A program made the position numbers and the translations under genes. Positions 1 to 7,664 of a stretch of 64,000 nucleotides of DNA are shown here, piece by piece. The stretch is from Aquimarina brevivitae (GTDB taxonomy: Bacteria > Bacteroidota > Bacteroidia > Flavobacteriales > Flavobacteriaceae): contig NZ_SGXE01000002.1 of NCBI RefSeq assembly GCF_004216895.1, positions 992,001 to 1,056,000 on the forward strand. The letters run 5' to 3'. Under the pieces are notes generated by a model, which saw nothing but the letters and a program-made list of their open reading frames with translations, searched no databases and was not told where the DNA came from. Position 1 is the stretch's first letter; each line of letters starts with the position of its first letter.

Positions 1-2
1 AC

Positions 3-128
3 ATTGAAGATTTAGAACTTGCTATTCAAATCGTTGCTGATTGGATTTCAAAAAAAGGTTCAGCTTCAGAATTATTTATGGCATTTTGGGACAAAAATGA
101 AGAACTTGGATACGAACATCAAGATTAA
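3..128 (+). CDS. 3' end of a gene cut by the window edge
   Basis: An open frame enters from the left edge and stops with TAA at 126-128, giving 41 residues. The tail is acidic and amphipathic (for example DWISKKG, FWDKNEELGYE) and looks like the helical C-terminus of a small soluble protein. I do not recognise the family. A longer frame starting at 19 in another phase covers the same DNA, but it runs through the intergenic palindrome and lacks protein-like composition, so I prefer this one. Confidence 0.55.
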   Translation: MEDLELAIQIVADWISKKGSASELFMAFWDKNEELGYEHQD

Positions 129-170
129 AAAACTATCAAGAAAAATATATCTTATGAATGCCTTAGCCTA

Positions 171-247
171 CTCTTCGAAGTTTGTAATTTCGAAGCACTA
201 TTCGGTGTGTACTTGATAAATTAGTTGCTTAAACCACGCAACTACTA
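171..247 (+). repeat. Intergenic palindromic element, copy 1
   Basis: The spacer starts with a near-perfect dyad, TCGAAGTT-TGT-AATTTCGA. About 30 bases later a 7-bp hairpin (TAGTTGC / GCAACTA, 9-base loop) surrounds a GCTTAA box. The same layout, with matching bases between the two parts (TATTCGGTGTGTAYTTG-like), returns at 687-742 and, without the dyad sequence, at 4519-4582. It sits directly between two small same-strand genes. Confidence 0.6.
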
Positions 248-282
248 TTTGTCGAGACCGTAATGCGTAATCAAATAATAAA

Positions 283-678
283 ATGAAAAAAATTAAACAA
301 CTTCTTGTCTGTTCTTGTATATGTTTACTTGTTGGATGTACTAATTCAGATAAACCGATTGTCATAATTTCTGACGCAACTAATTTGGGAAAAACCATAA
401 ATGACGGAGGAACATATAATCAAGTTGTGGATGATAAATTAAATAAACTTATTGATCATATCAACGGAACAAGCAGTTCTATTTTAGGTTTAAACAATAA
501 TCAAATTGCCATACTCGACATTTTTGAAAATAAATCAAATTATATTTGGTATGTTACAGATATGAAAAAGGGAATATTTTACAGATTTATTTCGAACAAA
601 AAAATTGACAGCATCCAATATGCGGAACGTAAATCTTTAGATGTTAAATCTGATCTAAAAACTCTGAATAAAAAATAA
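283..678 (+). CDS. Small putative lipoprotein, orphan
   Basis: This 131-residue protein begins with a lipoprotein signal (Lys-rich start, hydrophobic core, lipobox LVGC with Cys19), so it is expected to be lipidated and exported. The rest is polar and rich in Asn, Asp and Lys with alternating short hydrophobic stretches (for example NYIWYVTD), suggesting a small beta-rich domain. I do not recognise the family. It is the first of a run of unrelated small genes on the plus strand, with repeat elements on both sides. The ATG at 283 is the only start giving the full signal peptide. Confidence 0.7.
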   Translation: MKKIKQLLVCSCICLLVGCTNSDKPIVIISDATNLGKTINDGGTYNQVVDDKLNKLIDHINGTSSSILGLNNNQIAILDIFENKSNYIWYVTDMKKGIFYRFISNKKIDSIQYAERKSLDVKSDLKTLNKK

Positions 679-686
679 AAAACCCA

Positions 687-742
687 CTCTTCTAAGTTTG
701 TAACTTCGAAGCACTATTCAGAATGTATTTTTTATATTAGGT
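687..742 (+). repeat. Intergenic palindromic element, copy 2
   Basis: Sequence here aligns with 171-247 over about 55 bases. It has the dyad TNAAGTTTGTAACTTCGAA, then GCACTATTC, then an AT-rich stretch, then GTGCTTAACC. GTGCT can pair with AGCAC at 769-773, replacing the 7-bp stem of copy 1 with a different stem at the same place. The next gene starts directly after that hairpin. Confidence 0.55.
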
Positions 743-775
743 GCTTAACCAAAGAACAAACCCTATACAGCACTA

Positions 776-1399
776 TTGGTATCAACATTTAAAAAATTAT
801 TTCTAATATTCTTTCTTGGCTTTTTTGCCTGTAAATCAGGATATGATTCATCTTCGAAAAATTGCACTACCAAAGCACAGAAAGAAATTTTAGTACAAGC
901 GGTGCAATTATTTGAGTCCAAACTGCAAAAACGGTACACGGATATTTCAATTGAAGCAGCTTATTTTGAATTCATATCTGATTTGGTAGATAAAGAACTA
1001 TCCATTGGGTTTTTTCAAGATTCCTTAGCATTAAAAATTAGAAATTTGAACTTATGGACTGAATCAACACGTTCAGAAAAAGAAGAAAAACTAGAGAAAA
1101 AAATATTTAATGTTGATGCCATGAATCCAATTCGCGTAAAACTAAGTGCTAATTTTTCAACTTGTCTTGCTAACAGCATTGACTGGAAACTTGGAACGAG
1201 CAGTTTTTTACGAATGAACTCAAAATATCGACTAAGCCCCAGACTCGCACAAAAATATTTATATAGGGCAAGCGAATACGACCTAAGAAAATTTGAGAAT
1301 AGATTAGCTATTGTACTTGGTGTCTATTATCAAACCATGTTTAACATTCTTCATATTGATGCCAACCAAAAGTATTCTAAGCAGTTTTTTGGAACTTAA
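776..1399 (+). CDS. Putative lipoprotein with TTG start, orphan
   Basis: This 207-residue protein starts with TTG; no in-frame ATG or GTG precedes the signal sequence. The N-terminus is Lys-Lys, a strongly hydrophobic core and FFAC, so Cys19 is the likely lipidation site. The mature part is mostly helical and charged, with a Lys/Glu-rich segment near residues 97-112 and a Tyr-rich C-terminus. No family is recognised. It lies directly after a repeat element, so its ribosome-binding region may be part of the repeated spacer. Confidence 0.65.
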   Translation: MVSTFKKLFLIFFLGFFACKSGYDSSSKNCTTKAQKEILVQAVQLFESKLQKRYTDISIEAAYFEFISDLVDKELSIGFFQDSLALKIRNLNLWTESTRSEKEEKLEKKIFNVDAMNPIRVKLSANFSTCLANSIDWKLGTSSFLRMNSKYRLSPRLAQKYLYRASEYDLRKFENRLAIVLGVYYQTMFNILHIDANQKYSKQFFGT

Positions 1400-1500
1400 T
1401 TAAGGAAATCCTGTCAAATACCATTTTATTTGTAATTGTTATATTGCTACTTCAATATTTAGTAAATCTAAGCCTTAACGCTTGTACAAGATTTAAAAAA

Positions 1501-1935
1501 ATGAAAAAATTAATTATACTACTTACTTTTCTTCTTTCATACAATGGATTCGCACAAGATAACATCAATCCAAAGGAATTAATTGGATTTGGATGTTATA
1601 TGGGCGGGATAAGTTCGGACATTGTTAATGATGTAACTTTTGAGATTCGTGACAAAAAATATAAAAAGGTTATTAAAAAATTGAAATCAAAAAATCCTGC
1701 AGAGCGATTTATGGCGGTAATTGTGGCGGAACGATTATCAGAACTGGACAAATACCAGCTTACAGCAACGGACAAAGAGTTAATTAAAAAAGCATATCTA
1801 TCGACTGATTTGGTCTCTGTATGTTCAGGTTGCACCTATTTCAATCAAATTCAGTTAAAAAAATTACTCGTAAAAGACAAAGAAAATGTTATGTGGACGT
1901 ATGCCAACTATTGGTTGAACGATAATTTTAAATAA
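1501..1935 (+). CDS. Small secreted protein, orphan
   Basis: I place the start at the ATG at 1501 rather than the upstream TTG at 1444. From 1501 the protein opens with a clean signal peptide (MKKLIILL core, GFAQ cleavage region near residue 19) and is 144 residues long. The mature part has a Cys pair, CSGC, near residue 118, and a region (about 40-100) that reads like short helical repeats (KKLKSKNPAERFMAVIVAE), similar in feel to HEAT-type repeats. Function is unknown. It ends 8 bases before the next gene and may be co-transcribed with it. Confidence 0.65.
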   Translation: MKKLIILLTFLLSYNGFAQDNINPKELIGFGCYMGGISSDIVNDVTFEIRDKKYKKVIKKLKSKNPAERFMAVIVAERLSELDKYQLTATDKELIKKAYLSTDLVSVCSGCTYFNQIQLKKLLVKDKENVMWTYANYWLNDNFK

Positions 1936-1943
1936 AAAAGGAA

Positions 1944-2357
1944 TTGACTTACGAAGAAATAAGAATTGAATTTGAGAAGTTTGTTGGAAATGAAAAATAT
2001 AATCATTTTATCTTATCTCTTTATGATACGTTTCCTTTAAAAAAAAGACTTTTATTTTGGCAAGAATCCTTGTTAAAGGACTTTTTTAATAAATACGACT
2101 TAGAAACAATCGAATACGAACAAATTTATAGGATATTCAACCGTTGTCCTGTCCATCATTATAAATTGAAGCATGACACCGTTACCATAATCGATGGAAA
2201 TGAAGTTAACTCAACAATCTCTTATAGAAAAGAAAAGAATCTTTTTCCTATGGCTAACATTTATGCACCAAGAGATTTAAATAGGTTTAGTTATCCCAAA
2301 AAAGTGAATGTCGTTTTCTGTAGTAGATGCAGAAAAGTCTATGAAGAATATCATTGA
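1944..2357 (+). CDS. Small protein with C..H / CxxC zinc-knuckle pattern
   Basis: This 137-residue cytoplasmic protein has a TTG start with AAAAAAGGA just upstream as a plausible ribosome-binding site. It contains CPVHHYKLKHDTV near residue 69 and CSRC near residue 126. Two Cys/His clusters of this kind are seen in small zinc-ribbon-like proteins. I infer metal binding but cannot name the function. A damaged copy of the last third of this gene lies 1650 bp downstream (3911-4006), so the locus has been duplicated or recombined. Confidence 0.65.
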   Translation: MTYEEIRIEFEKFVGNEKYNHFILSLYDTFPLKKRLLFWQESLLKDFFNKYDLETIEYEQIYRIFNRCPVHHYKLKHDTVTIIDGNEVNSTISYRKEKNLFPMANIYAPRDLNRFSYPKKVNVVFCSRCRKVYEEYH

Positions 2358-2411
2358 TACCGATGTGATACAATAATTATTATAATCAAATTACAATAAA
2401 GATATTATATT

Positions 2412-2888
2412 TTGAGAATTCTTGTAATATACATTTTGATCAGCACGATTTGTTTTGGATGTACCGATAATAATTCAAATTGGAGCTCTGAAAAGTTTGC
2501 TACTATTTTCTACGGTTCAAAAATTAAGAATGAAAAATTTAGACTTACGTTTACTAAAACCGATAGATCTCAGAAATATACGTATGTTAATCTAATTGAT
2601 ACCACAAAAACCTTCTCCATAAAGAAAATCATGGATTCAAATACTATTTTCTTTGGCTTTGAAAAATTTATAAAAACTAATACAAAGTCTTTTAAGGACA
2701 ATAAGCTTAATTCTATTGAATTTGATTATTATCACTTAGAAGATCCTGTAACTGATGGTACAGGACCCATATTATTTAACTCATCTTATGGGCTTCTTGC
2801 TATAAAAAATATTTTTGGGCCAACGGTCATATTGCTTGATTCCAAAGATCATAATTTGGCTGAACGTATAATTGACAAACTGAAATAA
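2412..2888 (+). CDS. Small putative lipoprotein with TTG start, orphan
   Basis: This 158-residue protein starts with TTG, the only start that gives the signal peptide; the lipobox CFGC puts the lipidated Cys at residue 17. The mature chain is rich in Phe, Lys, Asn and Asp and looks like a small beta-sheet domain. No family is recognised. It is followed after 18 bases by another small gene, so the two may share a transcript. Confidence 0.6.
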   Translation: MRILVIYILISTICFGCTDNNSNWSSEKFATIFYGSKIKNEKFRLTFTKTDRSQKYTYVNLIDTTKTFSIKKIMDSNTIFFGFEKFIKTNTKSFKDNKLNSIEFDYYHLEDPVTDGTGPILFNSSYGLLAIKNIFGPTVILLDSKDHNLAERIIDKLK

Positions 2889-2906
2889 TACTTATTACCT
2901 CAAAAT

Positions 2907-3128
2907 ATGAATGAATTTATAATTATCGCTATTTTGATCATTCTTTTTGGAGCGTTCTTATACTGGGCTTATCTACCAGACTATCGAAGAAACCCGAAAG
3001 AATTTTGGCGGACTTTAATCGGAATGCCAATTGGTATGTTATTAGGCGGAATTGGTTATACAACTTTGAACGAAAAAATAAAAAGATGGGCTTTGAACAA
3101 AGATAAAAAGACAACAACCAAAAAATAA
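2907..3128 (+). CDS. 73-residue membrane protein
   Basis: The protein has an N-terminal membrane segment (about 3-22) and a second, Gly/Leu-rich hydrophobic segment (about 38-54, GMPIGMLLGGIGY). They are joined by a short basic/aromatic linker, and the tail is strongly basic (KDKKTTTKK). That suggests a small inner-membrane hairpin with both ends in the cytoplasm. No function can be assigned. It follows the preceding lipoprotein gene by 18 bases. Confidence 0.55.
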   Translation: MNEFIIIAILIILFGAFLYWAYLPDYRRNPKEFWRTLIGMPIGMLLGGIGYTTLNEKIKRWALNKDKKTTTKK

Positions 3129-3241
3129 AAATCAAATCCGAATGCCCCATACAATAAGTTACTAGTAATCCACTTTTACTTAATATCTAATTACTCATAA
3201 TAGATGTCCTTGCTACTACTCAAATTAAATTTAAATATAAG

Positions 3242-3862
3242 ATGAAAAAAGTTTGGAAGCTACCTGAATCCAAATCAAACCAATTGATTTTAATTAAAAA
3301 CCAAACCATTTATAAAGGAAATCTTGATCCGGACAAAATCAATAAACTACCTTTAAATCCTGAAATTTCTTTACCTAACGAAATTGAAAAAGAATTGTTC
3401 AGCATACCCTATCCATACATCAAAAAAATAAGCAACCAAAAAGGAGTCAAACACATAAAAATATATTTTGGTAAAGACTCTGAGGAAGAACTCCACATAG
3501 CAAACGAAAAAACCAAAAAAGAAATTTTTGAATGCTTAAAAATGGATATTCCCGGGTTAACCTATAAATCAGAATTACCTGGCTTTTTCAATTATTGCAA
3601 GGCACAAATTTTTGCCATCTTAATGCTTACAGGAATTTTTATTTGGAGTCTGTATTATGCCATTGAAATTGAAAAAGGTACTATTTTCGAACTGCGAGGC
3701 GGTGGCGGCGGTAGAATTGGAATAGGAGGTCTAGTTTTTATACTCGGTAATCTAGGGGTAACAAAACTTATAATTGGATATTCCACAATTATGGGTCTTA
3801 CTTTATTTTCGTTATTTCGTAAACTAAAATCCAGATCGGAGCGAGAAATTCTTTTTAGATAA
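3242..3862 (+). CDS. Membrane protein with soluble N-terminal domain, orphan
   Basis: This 206-residue protein has a soluble, Lys-rich region (1-115) with no signal peptide. Two membrane segments follow: about 120-140 (FAILMLTGIFIWSL) and about 160-190 (GGLVFILGNLG onward). A run of five glycines precedes the second. The C-terminus is short and basic. The layout suggests an inner-membrane protein with a cytoplasmic N-terminal domain. I do not recognise the family. A palindromic repeat begins 18 bases after the stop. Confidence 0.6.
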   Translation: MKKVWKLPESKSNQLILIKNQTIYKGNLDPDKINKLPLNPEISLPNEIEKELFSIPYPYIKKISNQKGVKHIKIYFGKDSEEELHIANEKTKKEIFECLKMDIPGLTYKSELPGFFNYCKAQIFAILMLTGIFIWSLYYAIEIEKGTIFELRGGGGGRIGIGGLVFILGNLGVTKLIIGYSTIMGLTLFSLFRKLKSRSEREILFR

Positions 3863-3879
3863 AAACATATACTCCACAA

Positions 3880-3900
3880 TTCGAAGTTTGTAACTTCGAT
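3880..3900. repeat. Intergenic palindrome, copy 3 (dyad only)
   Basis: TCGAAGTT-TGT-AACTTCGA is a perfect 8-bp-arm dyad with a 3-base centre. It matches the core of the elements at 171 and 687. The downstream half of the element is absent here; the broken gene fragment at 3911-4006 follows instead, so this looks like a recombination junction. Confidence 0.6.
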
Positions 3901-3910
3901 GTAATAGTAT

Positions 3911-4006
3911 TAATGCCTCAAGAGATTTAGAAAGATTTAGTTATCCAAAACAGTTGAAGTCGTTTACGGTATTAAATTCAGAAAAGTCTATGAAGACTAT
4001 TATTAA
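3911..4006 (+). pseudogene. Broken duplicate of the 3' end of the 1944-2357 gene
   Basis: Bases 3913-4006 align with 2263-2357 at a constant offset of about 1650. Identical runs include AGAGATTTA, TTTAGTTATCC and CAGAAAAGTCTATGAAGA. One base is missing after the TTATCC run, so the frame shifts. Read in the restored frame the end is VVYGIKFRKVYEDYY, against VVFCSRCRKVYEEYH in the intact gene: the CxxC pair is lost but the final stop is in the same place. There is no start, so it is a remnant. Confidence 0.8.
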
Positions 4007-4086
4007 GCTTCTTATGTAATAAGACGTTTTAAAAACTAACACCTTGTACATCAAGCTTACTATTGGCTAATTCCTATCTGTTATTA

Positions 4087-4377
4087 ATGATAAAAACGAA
4101 AAATAACATAAGTACAGGCATAATTCAAATGGTATTGTCCGCATACTGGATGTATGAAACGATATATCTTTATTACCAATATCATTATACTGATCTACTT
4201 TTTGCTTTTATGTATCCTGATTGGGTTTTATTTGCAAATATATTTCTTTGCTTGGTAAACCTATTTCTTGGTTTACAATTAATCTGTAGTAAAATAAAGC
4301 TTAAAAAGAGCTACGGTTTTATGGTGGTTTCAATAGTAATTGGAATTATCATTAATAACTCCTATTACCTAATATAA
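4087..4377 (+). CDS. Small membrane protein with three predicted segments
   Basis: From the ATG at 4087 the protein is 96 residues; an in-frame TTG at 4063 would add eight. There are three hydrophobic stretches: about 9-27 (STGIIQMVLSAYWMYETIYLYY), about 33-62 (LLFAFMYPDWVLFANIFLCLVNLFLG) and 75-93 (YGFMVVSIVIGIII). It is rich in Tyr and Ile. It looks like a small integral inner-membrane protein of unknown role and is the last of the 5' run of orphan genes. Confidence 0.5.
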   Translation: MIKTKNNISTGIIQMVLSAYWMYETIYLYYQYHYTDLLFAFMYPDWVLFANIFLCLVNLFLGLQLICSKIKLKKSYGFMVVSIVIGIIINNSYYLI

Positions 4378-4518
4378 AAAACGAGTCACATCAATTTACC
4401 CTATGAAAGACCCTCTTATTAAGCTCCCAGATATAATGGAGAAGTGAAGACCAATTATTGACCAAATGCTGCTGGATAATCCAAAATAACTCTTACTATC
4501 GCTTTATAATAGTAATCG

Positions 4519-4582
4519 ATTGCCTACCTTTCGGCAAACAGCTTCGGTTGGTATTTGCGAGGTAAATTGCTTAACTACAGCA
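4519..4582 (+). repeat. Intergenic element, copy 4 (divergent)
   Basis: This spacer has a different first hairpin (TTGCC / GGCAA). The second part matches copy 1: TTCGGTTGGTATTTG, a short AT-rich stretch, then TTGCTTAACTA, with TGCT / AGCA able to pair around the GCTTAAC box. It lies in the 287-bp gap before the S41 peptidase gene, in which I see no other coding signal. Confidence 0.4.
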
Positions 4583-4664
4583 TTCGCCCTACACCAAACC
4601 TCAGTAACAAAGGAGTAGTGAACATTATAACAGAAACTTACCATACACAAAACCATACATCTTA

Positions 4665-6110
4665 ATGACAAAATTTTTAAACCCATTGCTTACCACCTTT
4701 TTGGCGATAACCGCAATTAGCTCCATACAAGCCCAAGATTGCCTATGTAGTGAACTCTATGAAAAAGCTGTAGCGACCTATGAACAAGATTATTCTTTAT
4801 TTATTTATAAAGTTACGGACGAAAACAGGGATTTGTACACCGCCCATAAGCAAGTGATGCGAGCCAAGGCAAATAAAACTATCGGTGTAAGCGATTGTAG
4901 AGCAGTGCTGGAGGAGTATCTTCAATTCTTTAGAGATGGCCATACCTACATTATAAATAAGAGCACCAGTGAGATTAACGAAGAGCACATAGAAATTTCA
5001 GAAGCTGAGTATAAAGAAGAGTATGTTAAAAATAATTACAACTTAAATCCAATTTTTGGTATTTGGAAAAGTGGAAACTATACCGTTGCTATCATTCCCA
5101 ATCCAGAGGGCAGTACAACGGTTCGGGATTTTGTAGGGGTGATTACAGCTAGTGGTAGCTCCAATTGGGAGCCATCTGATATTAAATTTGAAATTACTAC
5201 TACTTATGGAAAACCCTACAAGATAAAATACATGATGGGCGACCATTCCATTAAAAATACAACAGGTCAACTACTAAGCAGATCAACATTAGAAATAGAC
5301 GGTTTACAATGGAAAAAAATATGGCCTACAACCACAGCTGAACCCAATCGTGATGCCATAGCAACAAAATTTAACGAATTTCATCTTACCTATGTGGACA
5401 AGATCCCCTATTTAAGACTTCCTGACTTTTATTCTGTTCAGCCTTCATTTGTAGATAGCCTACTACAGGCGCACCATACAAATATTATAAAAGCAGACAT
5501 CATGATTGTTGATGTCAGAGGAAATAAAGGGGGAAATGACGCAACCTATTTTCCTGTATTACCCTACATGTTAAATGGCCCAATAAAGCTCCCTGCCAGT
5601 GGTTTTTGGTTGAGTGATTATAATATTCAAACATTTATGGATTACGATACAGGAGAACCCAATAAGAAAGTTGAAGACTATACCGAAACAGAAAAGGCAG
5701 GTTATGACCTAATGATGGCCAATAAAGGCACCGCATTTTTTGATTATCCAGAGTATGCGTTCACTTTTAAAGCAGATACCCTATACAACGGACCTAAAAA
5801 AGTCATTATGCTCATAGATAAAGAAACTGCAAGTTCTGGAGAAACTTTTGTGTATAGGGCAAATCAAAGCAACAAAGTTGTGGTGTACGGTCAAAATACA
5901 GCAGGAGTTGTGGATGGGTTTAATGGTTTATCAAAGGATATAGGTTGTTTTGAAGTAGTTTTTCCATCCTCCTACCGCGCCAAAGATATCAAGGAAAACC
6001 CTATTGACCCATATGGAATAGCGCCCGATGTATTTGTTGACGAAAAAGTAGATATCATTCCGTATGCAATTGCTCATATGAAGGAATTACTTAAAAATAC
6101 TCGTCAATAA
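4665..6110 (+). CDS. Secreted S41 family peptidase
   Basis: This 481-residue protein has a signal peptide ending near SIQAQ (residue 24). The C-terminal half carries the S41 (C-terminal processing / tail-specific protease) core: a strand and loop MIVDVRGNKGGN at about 283-294, a long insertion, then MLIDKETASSGE at about 382-393, which contains the catalytic Ser region (389-393). The chain ends with a PDVFVDE segment typical of the family. No PDZ domain is evident; the N-terminal 250 residues are a different domain. It is probably a periplasmic or outer-membrane-facing serine peptidase. It is followed 41 bases later by a lipoprotein gene. Confidence 0.88.
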   Translation: MTKFLNPLLTTFLAITAISSIQAQDCLCSELYEKAVATYEQDYSLFIYKVTDENRDLYTAHKQVMRAKANKTIGVSDCRAVLEEYLQFFRDGHTYIINKSTSEINEEHIEISEAEYKEEYVKNNYNLNPIFGIWKSGNYTVAIIPNPEGSTTVRDFVGVITASGSSNWEPSDIKFEITTTYGKPYKIKYMMGDHSIKNTTGQLLSRSTLEIDGLQWKKIWPTTTAEPNRDAIATKFNEFHLTYVDKIPYLRLPDFYSVQPSFVDSLLQAHHTNIIKADIMIVDVRGNKGGNDATYFPVLPYMLNGPIKLPASGFWLSDYNIQTFMDYDTGEPNKKVEDYTETEKAGYDLMMANKGTAFFDYPEYAFTFKADTLYNGPKKVIMLIDKETASSGETFVYRANQSNKVVVYGQNTAGVVDGFNGLSKDIGCFEVVFPSSYRAKDIKENPIDPYGIAPDVFVDEKVDIIPYAIAHMKELLKNTRQ

Positions 6111-6151
6111 TCGAAAAATAGTATTACACCATTCAAATGATTGAACAGACA

Positions 6152-6754
6152 ATGAGAAATGTATGTTACATAGCTACGTTATTTTTAGTTTTAGGTTGTA
6201 CTAAACAATCCACTGAAACCAGATATTATCCTTCAAAAAGCTCATTCCCTATTGAAAAAATAGAATTAGTCGATTTGGATACCGTACAATTGAATTTCAA
6301 AGAATTAACAAATAAAATTGCTAGGTATTATAATGAAGAAAAAAGATTATTTGTGGAGTTTAATGACAGTACAATAAAGAAACAGGTTATTCCTTATACT
6401 TATGATGGTGGATTAGTGAAATTCAAAAATGTACTTCGAATAAAATCTGACTCCATTTTAATTGATAACGGTTATCCAATTAGCGAACTAAAAAGAATTT
6501 TAAAAAGACATTTTGAAAATAAAGGTCGTGTACCTCACTACTCAGATGCTCCTGAAAGGGCTCTTGTAGAAGTCACTATCGATACCAGTATGAATGGAAA
6601 AGAACTCAAAGAAGTGCTCATTAAAATAACTCGAGCATTTGATGAAATCAATGAGGAAACCAAGGATACCTTAAAATTGAGAGTTTTCTTTGATTATTTC
6701 AGGCAACTACCTTTACCGCCACCACCTCCTAATATGAAATCTAAATATAAATAA
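6152..6754 (+). CDS. Putative lipoprotein with Pro-rich tail
   Basis: I choose the ATG at 6152, the second Met of the longer frame starting at 6137, because it gives a compact lipoprotein signal with lipobox VLGC (Cys16). The mature protein (about 185 residues) ends in a run of five prolines followed by a basic tail. The segment ALVEVTIDTSMNGKEL followed by a helix vaguely recalls the periplasmic fold of ExbD/TolR proteins, but that is only an impression. Function is unknown. It lies just downstream of the S41 peptidase and may be co-expressed. Confidence 0.6.
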   Translation: MRNVCYIATLFLVLGCTKQSTETRYYPSKSSFPIEKIELVDLDTVQLNFKELTNKIARYYNEEKRLFVEFNDSTIKKQVIPYTYDGGLVKFKNVLRIKSDSILIDNGYPISELKRILKRHFENKGRVPHYSDAPERALVEVTIDTSMNGKELKEVLIKITRAFDEINEETKDTLKLRVFFDYFRQLPLPPPPPNMKSKYK

Positions 6755-7010
6755 GAAAGGTGGTACAAACACGTATCCTACGAAAAACCTTAGACCTGTT
6801 GTCTACCTTACTACTTTATTTAGATCATTATATGGACTATAAGTTGTATTAAATATGGGCACTTCCCTCCTTGATACCGCTAACTTAGAAATTAGCTACA
6901 GGATGTTATGACATTCCTTTTTGTTTAGTACATTAGCTACTATAAACGCTTTGTAAACCCAGACAAACAACTGGTCTAATATTCAAAAAACCTTAGACGA
7001 ATTTAATCCT

Positions 7011-7547
7011 ATGTCCCAACTGGTAGCGTACCGCGAAAAATTAAACCTAACCCAAGAAGAACTTTCAGAAAAGTCAGGAGTTTCAGTACGAACTATCCAA
7101 CGTGTAGAATCCGGTATTGATCCAAAAGGATATACCCTGAAAGCCCTGGCCAAAGCACTGGAGGTAGATGAAGCTCAACTGTTACAAAAAGAGGTAGCTG
7201 TATCAACCACCACTTTTAACATAAACAATCTCATTAACCTGTCTACGTTGCCAGTGGTTTTTATTCCTATAGTCAATGTTGCCGTTCCCTTATTTATTGC
7301 ATTGCTTAAACAACATTTCAATGCTATCACCAAACAACTTATAACCCTTCAAATACTTTGGGCGATAGTTATGCTACTTACTTTTGTAATCGGTAACCTG
7401 ATTAATTTTGGAAACCTGGGTCGAGATATAATAATCGGAGCACTCCTACTACTCGTACTCGTTAATGCGTTTATGATCATAAGAAACAGTATTGAACTTA
7501 ACAAGAACAACCAACTGTACTTTTATGTAAAATTTAATATTATCTAA
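7011..7547 (+). CDS. XRE-type HTH regulator with membrane C-terminus
   Basis: This 178-residue protein has a classical Cro/CI-type helix-turn-helix at 1-60 (REKLNLTQEELSEKSGVSVRTIQRVE). Three membrane segments follow, at about 75-98, 110-133 and 137-157. A DNA-binding domain tethered to the inner membrane suggests a regulator sensing a membrane signal. The 256-bp gap upstream shows no clear promoter or repeat. Downstream, a 117-bp spacer with three TGGCRG iterons precedes a serine hydrolase gene, a possible target. Confidence 0.85.
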   Translation: MSQLVAYREKLNLTQEELSEKSGVSVRTIQRVESGIDPKGYTLKALAKALEVDEAQLLQKEVAVSTTTFNINNLINLSTLPVVFIPIVNVAVPLFIALLKQHFNAITKQLITLQILWAIVMLLTFVIGNLINFGNLGRDIIIGALLLLVLVNAFMIIRNSIELNKNNQLYFYVKFNII

Positions 7548-7561
7548 GGCTATATAGGCGC

Positions 7562-7589
7562 TGGCGGCTTTTTGGCGGTGATTTGGCAG
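7562..7589 (+). promoter_or_regulatory. Three 11-bp-spaced TGGCRG iterons
   Basis: TGGCGG at 7562, TGGCGG at 7573 and TGGCAG at 7584 are spaced exactly 11 bp apart, so they face the same side of the helix. They are G-rich in otherwise AT-rich DNA and lie between a regulator gene and the serine hydrolase start at 7665. This layout fits an operator for a protein binding as a tandem array. Confidence 0.55.
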
Positions 7590-7664
7590 GTCATCTAGTG
7601 CTTTTGCCTTGTCTTATTTAGTGACTTTTGTATCCATCGTATTTAAAACAAAAGTCTATTAGCA

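Noticed and set aside
19..216. Open frame of 65 codons at the left edge
   Set aside because: It overlaps the better partial gene 3-128 in another phase and runs through the intergenic palindrome; composition is not protein-like.
171..4582. A confirmed integron attC array
   Set aside because: The GCTTAAC boxes fit one half of the attC core, but I found no matching GTTRRRY partner at normal spacing and no integrase in the window, so I report only a cassette-like pattern.
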